Assembly (NCBI GenBank): GCA_964569295.1
Contig: CAZMVU010000058.1
Span: 1-23,867, forward strand
Length of the DNA stretch: 23,867 bases
DNA from: CAZMVU01 sp964569295
Lineage (GTDB): Bacteria; Hydrogenedentota; Hydrogenedentia; Hydrogenedentales; JAGMZX01
Direction: 5' to 3'
Part shown: positions 15,211 through 21,505 of the stretch, one piece after another
Position numbering within the stretch: the first letter of the stretch is position 1
How the letters are laid out: the number at the start of each line of letters is the position of its first letter
Program-made: the position numbers and the translations under genes
The notes under the pieces: model-generated
Told to the model about the DNA's origin: nothing
What the model saw: the letters and a program-made list of their open reading frames with translations, nothing else
Databases searched by the model: none

Positions 15211-16803
15211 TCAGCGCGCGATGGTTTGCAAGGTTTGTTCGAGCTGGCGAATGAGCACTTGTATCTCGTTCACCCGGCCGGCGTCGGTCCGTTCACCGGC
15301 CAGGTCCACATAGCGTTGCAATTCGTTCACCCCCTGCCGTAGCGCGCCATTGCGGATATAGTAGAGGCCGCGCTCAAGAGCCGCCGGCGGATAGGTGGGA
15401 TCCGCCTGCGCCGCCTGCTGAAAGGCTTCGAGGGCATCGTCCTCCTGATCCTCGGCGGAAAGCAGCCGGCCTTCGGCTGTGGCGAGGATAGCGGTTATTT
15501 GCTGGCGCGCCCGCTCCGAGCGCTGTGATTTGTCATTGGTCCACATCGATTTGGCCTGATCAAGCCGGTCCCGCGCCCGGCTCACGTCGCCCCGCTTGAG
15601 GTGCAGTTTGGCCAGTTCGATGGCCGCATCGATCGATTGCGGCACAGAAAGTTCCGCCACTTGGGCGTAGCGGTTGATCGCCTCTTCCTCCTGGCCAAGG
15701 CCGTGCAGCGCAAGAGCGTGGTAAAACATGGCGGGCGCGTTTTCCTTACGCATCTCCTGGCCCGCACGCAGGCGCCGTTCCGCTTGCTCAAAAGCGCCTT
15801 GTTCGATTTGTGCAAGTCCCAGCCGGCGTGCGGTCATGGCGCCTAGCCCCGCACCCTCCTCGGCCGCGCTTTCGAAGAGCGCAGCAGCCTGCTCGTGATC
15901 GCCATCCATGCTGGCGACTACGGCACGGGCGGCCGTGGTGGCGGGGGCCGCATCGTCACTGAGGGCCTGGGCCTGCTCCAGTGCGCTGACAGCCTCTTCG
16001 TAGCGGCCGCGCCGCACCAGAGCAATACCGAGCTGGCGCTGCACCTCCGGGGCCTCGGACAAGTGTTGGGCTGCCCGTTGCAAAGCGTCGAGCTCGCCGC
16101 CGGCATCATCCTGCTTGGCACGCACCAGCGCAAGTGCAAACCAGGCGCGCCCGTCGTCCGGGTTCTGTTGGACAAGCCGTTGCAACAGATCGGCCTGCGC
16201 GTCAAGGGTGCCGGCGGCATTCTGGCGGCGCAATGCCAGTATGGCGCGCCAGGTGTATTCCGCTGCTTCGCGATCCACGCGCGCTGCCGCGCTAAAGGCG
16301 GCGGCGGCATCGGCAAATTCCTCCCGATCCCATTGAATCCGGCCGAGCAAAGCCTGGGCGTCCACGTCTTCCGGAGCGGCCTCCACGTGCTGCTCCAAGA
16401 CATTGATCGCTTCGAGGGGGCGCTGCTCCTCGATGAGGTCGCGCGCCCGTTCGACAGGGCCGGTGAGGAGATCGGGCAAAAGCCAGGCGAGCACCGCCAA
16501 CACCAGAACCACCACGGCTATCCCGACAAACAACGGCAGCCGGCTCCAGTCAAAGCGCTGCACGGGGGCCTGTACCTGCTCCTGGGCGATTTTCTGGCCC
16601 GTGAGCAGGTTGGTGCCGCACTGCACGCAGATAATATCGCCCTCTTGCACTTCCGCATTGCAGCTCGGGCAACGCTGTTGGTGCTCCGGGGGCACTTGTT
16701 TTCCCGTAGCCTGAGGGGCGCCCGACTGCATGGGGCCGCCGCAATGGGGACAGTTGGCCAGCTTCGGGTCGGTGAGTTTCCCGCAGTACGGGCAGTTAAT
16801 CAT
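15211..16803 (-). CDS. Zinc-ribbon, transmembrane, TPR-repeat protein
   Basis: 530 residues from the ATG at 16803. Two zinc ribbons come first (Cys4-Cys7-Cys18-Cys21 and Cys45-Cys48-Cys59-Cys62), then one membrane span (about 90-112), then about 400 residues of TPR-like helix pairs, for example AWFALALVRAKQDDAGGELD and LGIALVRRGRYEEAVSALEQ. By topology the ribbons are cytoplasmic and the TPR domain is outside. GGAGG sits 8 nt before an in-frame TTG at 16812, so translation may begin there (three residues earlier); the ATG itself is poorly spaced. No enzymatic motif. Likely a membrane-tethered assembly scaffold working with the exported TPR-like protein encoded next. Confidence 0.8.
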   Translation of the reverse strand: MINCPYCGKLTDPKLANCPHCGGPMQSGAPQATGKQVPPEHQQRCPSCNAEVQEGDIICVQCGTNLLTGQKIAQEQVQAPVQRFDWSRLPLFVGIAVVVLVLAVLAWLLPDLLTGPVERARDLIEEQRPLEAINVLEQHVEAAPEDVDAQALLGRIQWDREEFADAAAAFSAAARVDREAAEYTWRAILALRRQNAAGTLDAQADLLQRLVQQNPDDGRAWFALALVRAKQDDAGGELDALQRAAQHLSEAPEVQRQLGIALVRRGRYEEAVSALEQAQALSDDAAPATTAARAVVASMDGDHEQAAALFESAAEEGAGLGAMTARRLGLAQIEQGAFEQAERRLRAGQEMRKENAPAMFYHALALHGLGQEEEAINRYAQVAELSVPQSIDAAIELAKLHLKRGDVSRARDRLDQAKSMWTNDKSQRSERARQQITAILATAEGRLLSAEDQEDDALEAFQQAAQADPTYPPAALERGLYYIRNGALRQGVNELQRYVDLAGERTDAGRVNEIQVLIRQLEQTLQTIAR

Positions 16804-16946
16804 TTGTGGCAAAGACTTGGCCTCCCAGGGGCGCCCTGCACTCCGGTGCGCCGCCACGACGTTCCAAAGTGCGAAGGGGCCGCCGCTTAGGCCCGCCCGA
16901 CCGCCCGAGTCGACGTACAGGCCTTAACACCCCGGCACATTGTCCT

Positions 16947-16980
16947 GGCCGTCCCCTTAAGGGGGGGCGGCCCCGTTTTT
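16947..16980 (+). terminator. GC-rich hairpin followed by T-run
   Basis: GGCCG (16947-16951) pairs with CGGCC (16968-16972), and CCCC with GGGG around TTAA, followed by TTTTT at 16976-16980. The T-run is on the plus strand, although the genes on both sides are minus-strand. It may be bidirectional, ending the small zinc-ribbon gene, or simply block antisense transcription. Confidence 0.4.
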
Positions 16981-17021
16981 CATGATTTCCGGGCGCTCTG
17001 CCCGGGGGCTTTTCCGCTACG

Positions 17022-17243
17022 CTATGAATCCACGTCGTCCTGGAAAGCCGTGCCACAGTGCTTGCAGATGGTGCGATCAAGCCCGTTCCGGCGGCCACAC
17101 GAGCGGCACCTCTTTGTAAACAAGGACGGTACGGCAATTATGGTAATAATACCAATCACCGCCAGCATTATGACGCGGTACATATTCAGTGGCACATCGT
17201 GTTCACGTGTCGGCGGGGCACCCCCGCACTGGTACACGATCAT
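17022..17243 (-). CDS. Small membrane protein with C-terminal zinc ribbon
   Basis: Up to 73 residues: a single membrane span (about 25-42) followed by a four-cysteine ribbon (Cys46, Cys49, Cys60, Cys63) in CRSCGRRNGLDRTICKHCG. The start is ambiguous. AAAGGGA touches the ATG at 17243 but is ideally placed (6 nt) for the GTG at 17237; an ATG at 17183 would remove a 20-residue hydrophilic N-terminus but has no ribosome site. A near-consensus promoter lies just upstream. It precedes another zinc-ribbon membrane protein on the same strand, 219 bp away, suggesting related roles. No function can be assigned. Confidence 0.65.
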   Translation of the reverse strand: MIVYQCGGAPPTREHDVPLNMYRVIMLAVIGIITIIAVPSLFTKRCRSCGRRNGLDRTICKHCGTAFQDDVDS

Positions 17244-17259
17244 TCCCTTTGTTCATGCG

Positions 17260-17298
17260 ATTATACACAGAACTGCGGGCCAGTCAAGAACCTGTCAA
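17260..17298 (-). promoter_or_regulatory. Sigma-70-type promoter for the small zinc-ribbon gene
   Basis: On the minus strand TATAAT (17265-17260) is preceded, at 16-nt spacing, by TTGACT (17287-17282). A second TTGACA (17298-17293) lies too far upstream for the same -10. A start near 17253 would give a leader of only about 10-16 nt including AAAGGGA. It is the best promoter match I see in the window, and it begins just beyond the stop of the upstream lyase gene. Confidence 0.6.
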
Positions 17299-17302
17299 CT
17301 AA

Positions 17303-18331
17303 TTATTGTTTCCACCGCGCATCGACATCCGGCCTCCGGCCTCCGGCCTGCGACATCGCGGCAAGCTCATCCAATGCGCGTTCATGCAGAGCCTTATAAT
17401 GCTCGTAATCCGAATCGGTCAGCGGGGGGCGTTCCTTCACATAGGGGTTGTTCGCGTTGCGCTGATAGTTCGGCATGGCATAGCCCTGCTCGTTGGCGTA
17501 GCGCAGGAAATAGCTGACGGGGTTGCGCGCCTCACGCACCAGGAGGTTGACAACCCGTTGCGCGCGAACCGCCGCGTCGAGATCGCCCCGGCCCACGGCA
17601 TCGGCGACGGCGTTGATAACGGACGGGTTGATCGTGGTTCCCTGGCCGATCACCCCCCGGGCGCCGGCGATCAGGCCGGCATAGTAGACGGTCTCGCAAC
17701 CGCATACAAGGGCGGCGTCGGTACCTTCGAGGACCTCGCCGAGATCGCAGAGATACTCCGCATCAGAGGTCGAAACCTTGATACCGTGCACATGCGGAAT
17801 CTGCGCAAGGCGCGCCATGGTCTGGCGCGTGACCATATAGTCCGGGTCGGTTTGGGGCGCCTGGTAGATGAAGATGGGGAGTTCGATTGCATGGGACAGG
17901 GTCTCGAAGTAGCGCACCACGACATCATGCGGCGACTCACCCGCAGCCGGGCGAATACATTCTGGGAGGGTGAAAACCGCGGCATCGGCGCCATGCTCCA
18001 GGGCACACTGGCCGAATGCTACGGCCTGGCCGGTATACACCTTCGGGTCCGGCAGGTGCGCGCGGTTCCGGTCCCACACCCCGGCACACCCCAGCATAAC
18101 GGGAGCGCGCCCGCGCAAGTGGTCCGTGGCCAGGCGTATCATGAGGCGCACATCGTCCTCACTGTAAGTGTACATCTGCCCGAGGCCGCAGCGCAGAAAA
18201 AACGCACTGATGCCGCCGCGGGCGACGAGAAAGTCGAGCAGATTGCGCTGGCCGGCTTCGTCAAGACGCCGGTTCTCATCAAAGACCGTGAAAACGGGGG
18301 CAATGGAACCCTGGATAAATGGGGGAATCAT
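17303..18331 (-). CDS. Dihydrodipicolinate synthase/N-acetylneuraminate lyase-family protein
   Basis: 342 residues, a (beta/alpha)8 class I aldolase by its motifs: GSIAPVFTVFDENRRLDEAG at 8-27, the general-acid tyrosine Tyr156 in PIFIYQAPQ, and the Schiff-base lysine Lys185 in HGIKVSTSD. The usual TT-G-E pyruvate carboxylate motif is replaced by CGLGQMYTYSEDD (48-60), so it is unlikely to be the lysine-pathway DapA; a different 2-oxo acid aldolase or hydratase is more likely. It is about 40 residues longer than typical members, with the extra length mostly in a C-terminal extension (NPYVKERPPLTDSDYEHYKA). GGAG/AAGG precede the ATG and the upstream gene ends 3 nt before it. Confidence 0.85.
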   Translation of the reverse strand: MIPPFIQGSIAPVFTVFDENRRLDEAGQRNLLDFLVARGGISAFFLRCGLGQMYTYSEDDVRLMIRLATDHLRGRAPVMLGCAGVWDRNRAHLPDPKVYTGQAVAFGQCALEHGADAAVFTLPECIRPAAGESPHDVVVRYFETLSHAIELPIFIYQAPQTDPDYMVTRQTMARLAQIPHVHGIKVSTSDAEYLCDLGEVLEGTDAALVCGCETVYYAGLIAGARGVIGQGTTINPSVINAVADAVGRGDLDAAVRAQRVVNLLVREARNPVSYFLRYANEQGYAMPNYQRNANNPYVKERPPLTDSDYEHYKALHERALDELAAMSQAGGRRPDVDARWKQ

Positions 18332-18334
18332 GTA

Positions 18335-18817
18335 CTACCTTCTCCCCGTCCCGCGCCGGGGCGATGGGGTCTGTTGAGTGTAAGCGTAGGTCTTCTTGGC
18401 CATGACAGAGGGTTTCTTCTGGGGGCGCCGGCGGACCCGCATGGGCCGGTAACGCCACACAAGAAAGACGATCAGCACCACGGCCACCAGCTCAAACCAG
18501 AACAGCCAGTCGGGGTTATACGCCTCGCGGTCCCAGAAAACGAGCCAGGGGTTCGTCCACTCGGGCACCTCTTCCTGGCGCGTGCCGAAGGCGCGTTTCA
18601 TGCTCGATTGATCTTTGAACCAAGCGGCCACGCGGACAACGAGGCCCACGGCGAAATGCATGCTGATTACATAGACAATCGTTTCTATTGTGTACTGAAT
18701 AAGCGGCACGGACCAACGCCGGGTGAGATAGATCAACGGCAACACGGCCACGAAAACAATCGCGGCGACAATGTAGTAGGTCTGGTGCTCGCTGACATGT
18801 TCGAGAACCATGTCCAT
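18335..18817 (-). CDS. Uncharacterised membrane protein coupled to lyase gene
   Basis: 160 residues with hydrophobic segments at about 15-32, 40-62 and 104-120, then a very basic tail (RYRPMRVRRRPQKK and PSPRRGTGRR) expected in the cytoplasm. Middle segment contains FKDQSSMKRAFGTRQEE and EWTNPWLVFWDREAYNPDW. I do not recognise the family. GGAG lies 10 nt before the ATG at 18817 (a second ATG is two codons later). It ends 3 nt before the aldolase-family gene, so the pair is one transcript; the membrane protein could transport or sense the aldolase substrate, which is inference. Confidence 0.75.
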   Translation of the reverse strand: MDMVLEHVSEHQTYYIVAAIVFVAVLPLIYLTRRWSVPLIQYTIETIVYVISMHFAVGLVVRVAAWFKDQSSMKRAFGTRQEEVPEWTNPWLVFWDREAYNPDWLFWFELVAVVLIVFLVWRYRPMRVRRRPQKKPSVMAKKTYAYTQQTPSPRRGTGRR

Positions 18818-18851
18818 AGGCCCGGTGCTCCTGCTTTTCAGCGCCCGGGGC

Positions 18852-18881
18852 AGTGTAGCACAGCGGGTTCATTCGCGCCAA
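18852..18881 (-). promoter_or_regulatory. Possible extended -10 promoter for the membrane protein/lyase pair
   Basis: On the minus strand TGC-TACACT (extended -10, box at 18857-18852) with TTGGCG (18881-18876) at 18-nt spacing. A start near 18845 would leave about 28 nt of leader with the GGAG site. It lies in the 117-bp divergent spacer opposite the YihY-family gene. Confidence 0.35.
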
Positions 18882-18934
18882 TGCGCGTGTGTCAGCGCTT
18901 GTACCGGACATAGCCCGGGCGGTAGCATGGAGCT

Positions 18935-20638
18935 ATGCGCAAGTATCTGGAACAGTTGGCGGCCGCCCTGGAACGGGGCCACCGGTTCGTCACCCACGAT
19001 GTGTGGCAGATCGGGAAGCCCGGCGAACAGGTTCCCCACGGCATGATCATCAAGAACGTGCGGGTGGCCATTCTCCTTGTTCGCGGCGTTATGGAAGAAA
19101 CGCTGCTCTTGCGGGCCTCGGCGCTCACCTTCGCAACCATGCTCTTCATTGTGCCGTTCCTGACCTTCATGTTCTTTTTCATCACTACGTTCAATCTTGG
19201 CGAAGGGGTATACCAGAAACTTTCGAATGAATTCGACGTCTGGCTTACCCAGGCGGTGACATTCGCCGGCGGCGAGGATGTGGCGCCGGCCCATCTGGAT
19301 AAAGACATAGCGCGCGACTTTCTCGAAGCCCGGCCGAACGCCGCCCCGGATTTGCCGCCCGCCACCACCACCACCACAGCCGAGGATCTGGCGCCCCACC
19401 GCCTTCCCGATGACGCGGCCGCGCAAATGGGCGCCATAAAGCGCGACTTCGCAGACGATGGCATCACGCCGCTCGAGCCCGATGACGGCGGCGCAGCGGT
19501 GAACGAAGAACTCAAAGAGCGCATCCTCGGCTTTGTGTTGCAGGGTGTGGGCCAGCCGGATGCGGAGGATTCCCCCTATCGTAACCCCGTTGAAACGCTG
19601 GTAAGCATGGCCGAGCAGGCCGCGGGTGATGCCAGCACGCTCGGGCTGTCGGGGCTCTTGTTCGTGCTCACCACGGTATTCGGTCTGATGCGAAACGTCG
19701 AGTCGTCGTTCAACGCTATCTGGGGCGTCGAGCGCAACCGCAACTACTTCCGCGTATTGAGCGACTACCTCATGGTGACCCTGCTGCTTCCGTTTGTGGC
19801 GGCGGCGGTGCTGGGCATCACCGCAGCCCTCGAGAGCCAGACCGTGGCCAACGCCTTCGGACCGGCCGCACTGATAGGACTGCGTGGGATGCAGTTCGGC
19901 GTTATCTGCCTGACCATGAGCCTCTTGAACTGGATGGTGCCCAACACGAAGGTACTGCTCCGCTATGCGCTGCTGGGCGGAATCGTCGCGGGCTGCTTGT
20001 GGGTATTGAACTCGTGGGCGTTCGTGAAATTTCAGATGGGCCTCGCCCGGTACACGCTGTTCTTCTCCGGTTTCGCGTTGTTCCCCCTGCTCATGATGTG
20101 GATTTACTTCTCCTGGATCATCCTCTTGTTCGGCTCGCTGTTCACCTTCGCCTGCCAGAACGAAAAGACCTTCGCCATCGAGCAGCATGCCGGCGAAGGC
20201 AGCCACGCCTATAAGGAGGCGCTGGGCCTGCGGCTCGTGGTCGAACTCGCGCGCCGTTTCCGGGATGGACGCCCCGGCATCACCATGAGCGAGGCGGCCG
20301 ACGCGTGGAATGTGCCCATGCGTGTCCTGACCGAAACTGTCGAAGCCCTCATCCACGCGGGACTCGTGACCAAGGTAGCCACCGATCCGCCGCGTTACCA
20401 GCCGGGACGTTCGCCCGAGCATGTGCGCGTGCGCGATGTAACGCATGTCCTGCGCGAGGCGGGACACGACCCCTCCCTCCTGCGGCAGGACAAACGCTAC
20501 AGGCCCATCTACGAAGCACTGGACAAAGGCGACGCCAAACAGCTCAATGCGACCATCGCCGAGGTCGTCGAACGCACGGAGCCGCAGACGCCCGCTGAAC
20601 CCCGGAACAAAACCGTGACGACCTTCCCCACGAAGTAA
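18935..20638 (+). CDS. YihY/BrkB-family membrane protein with insertion and winged-helix tail
   Basis: 567 residues; the YihY/BrkB core is usually about 280-300. Helix 1 with LLLRASALTFATMLFIVPFL (57-76) begins the core, and helices at about 235-250, 278-298, 315-332, 345-362 and 380-405 complete it, including GLMRNVESSFNAIWGVERNR (250-269), a strong family signature. Between helices 1 and 2 is an unusual hydrophilic insertion at about 113-215 (Pro/Thr/Asp-rich), likely periplasmic. After the last helix a soluble domain at about 430-500 (GITMSEAADAWNVPMRVLTE, then VEALIHAGLVTK) looks like a winged helix, as in some longer members. Formerly misnamed RNase BN; role unknown, perhaps transport. 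GGAG is only 2 nt before the ATG. Confidence 0.9.
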   Translation: MRKYLEQLAAALERGHRFVTHDVWQIGKPGEQVPHGMIIKNVRVAILLVRGVMEETLLLRASALTFATMLFIVPFLTFMFFFITTFNLGEGVYQKLSNEFDVWLTQAVTFAGGEDVAPAHLDKDIARDFLEARPNAAPDLPPATTTTTAEDLAPHRLPDDAAAQMGAIKRDFADDGITPLEPDDGGAAVNEELKERILGFVLQGVGQPDAEDSPYRNPVETLVSMAEQAAGDASTLGLSGLLFVLTTVFGLMRNVESSFNAIWGVERNRNYFRVLSDYLMVTLLLPFVAAAVLGITAALESQTVANAFGPAALIGLRGMQFGVICLTMSLLNWMVPNTKVLLRYALLGGIVAGCLWVLNSWAFVKFQMGLARYTLFFSGFALFPLLMMWIYFSWIILLFGSLFTFACQNEKTFAIEQHAGEGSHAYKEALGLRLVVELARRFRDGRPGITMSEAADAWNVPMRVLTETVEALIHAGLVTKVATDPPRYQPGRSPEHVRVRDVTHVLREAGHDPSLLRQDKRYRPIYEALDKGDAKQLNATIAEVVERTEPQTPAEPRNKTVTTFPTK

Positions 20639-20648
20639 CACCGTGTTA
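20636..20648. promoter_or_regulatory. 13-bp perfect palindrome at yihY stop
   Basis: TAACAC and GTGTTA flank a central C; the first three bases are the stop codon of the YihY gene. Its half-site resembles part of the palindrome at 12253-12277 (GTGTTA). It could be an operator for the following SDR gene; evidence is symmetry only. Confidence 0.3.
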
Positions 20649-20737
20649 TAAAGGGGCCAGTCGCGCCGCTGGGCCACCTGGGAAGTGTGCCGGCAACAAG
20701 CGCTTCGCCAAGGCATGTACTGAAATCAACGGATGTA

Positions 20738-20756
20738 GCGGGGTGACTCTCCCCGC
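20738..20756 (+). promoter_or_regulatory. Hairpin just upstream of the SDR ribosome site
   Basis: GCGGGG and CCCCGC pair perfectly around a 7-nt loop, ending 6 nt before AAGGA. In the 133-bp space between the YihY and SDR genes it could modulate translation or mark the end of a leader. Confidence 0.4.
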
Positions 20757-20771
20757 AATAAAGGAAGACCC

Positions 20772-21497
20772 ATGCAGTTAGAGGGAAACACCGCGCTTAT
20801 CACCGGCGCGGGCCGCGGCATCGGCCGGGGCATTGCGTTGGCTTTCGCCAAAGAGGGCGCCAAAATCGCCGGTGTGGCGCGCAGTGACAAGGAGCTGACG
20901 GAAACAGCGCGCCTCGTACACGAGACCGGTGCAGACGCGGTGGTGTTCCCATGCGACGTGACCAGCCCGGAATCGGTGCGTGCGGCGGTGGCGGGCGCGC
21001 ACGAGGCGCTGGGGCCTATCGACCTCCTCGTGAACAATGCCGGCTTCGCCCGGTTCAAACCGTTTCACGAGTATACGTTCGCGGAGTGGCAACAGACGTT
21101 CGCCGTCAATCTGGATGGCGTCTTCCATATGGTTCAAGCCGTACTGCCGGACATGATGGCGCGCAAGACCGGGCGCATCATCAACATATCGAGCGTGGCC
21201 GGCCTCAAGCCGCTGCTGCACCAGAGCGCCTATGTCGCCGCGAAGCACGCGCTGAACGGCCTTACCGAGGTGCTCGCCATGGAACTCAAGGAACACAACA
21301 TCGGCGTACACGCCATCTGTCCGGGGGGCGTCGACACGCGCCTGTCCCGCGAGGCGATGCCCGAACGCGACAAGTCGCACTGGATGACCCCGGAAGACAT
21401 CGCGCACGCGGCCCTGTACCTGGCCACCATGAGTCCACGCATGACCACGGACATCCTGCCCGTACGCCGCTTTGGCAGTGTGCCCGTGGGCGGATAG
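20772..21497 (+). CDS. Short-chain dehydrogenase/reductase (3-oxoacyl-ACP reductase-like)
   Basis: 241 residues, a classical SDR: NAD(P)-binding TGAGRGIGRG (11-20), VARSDKE (35-41) with Arg37 suggesting NADP preference, NNAG (88-91), Asn113 in VNLDG, and the catalytic Ser140/Ser141-Tyr154-Lys158 set (NISSVAGLKPLLHQSAYVAAK). PGGVDTRLSRE follows. AAGGA precedes the ATG. The FabG C-terminus usually ends in a GG-(M/V) motif; here it ends GSVPVGG, about the right length. The best general call is a FabG-like oxidoreductase with unknown substrate, since paralogs are common. It precedes the RecD2-type helicase by 8 nt. Confidence 0.92.
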   Translation: MQLEGNTALITGAGRGIGRGIALAFAKEGAKIAGVARSDKELTETARLVHETGADAVVFPCDVTSPESVRAAVAGAHEALGPIDLLVNNAGFARFKPFHEYTFAEWQQTFAVNLDGVFHMVQAVLPDMMARKTGRIINISSVAGLKPLLHQSAYVAAKHALNGLTEVLAMELKEHNIGVHAICPGGVDTRLSREAMPERDKSHWMTPEDIAHAALYLATMSPRMTTDILPVRRFGSVPVGG

Positions 21498-21505
21498 GCC
21501 GCGCC

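Noticed and set aside
17327..17352. Short GGCCTCC tandem repeat
   Set aside because: Three imperfect units within the lyase C-terminus; too short to call a repeat element and explained by coding.
17306..18913. Plus-strand open frame of 535 codons opposite the lyase and membrane genes
   Set aside because: It covers two minus-strand genes with catalytic motifs and ribosome sites; no start signal or motif on the plus strand.
18869..20716. Minus-strand open frame of 615 codons opposite the YihY-family gene
   Set aside because: The plus strand has clear family motifs throughout; the antisense product is His/Gly/Arg-rich with no domain.
20951..21505. N-terminal extension of the helicase
   Set aside because: It reads through the SDR gene in another frame; the RecD2 family N-terminus begins at 21506.
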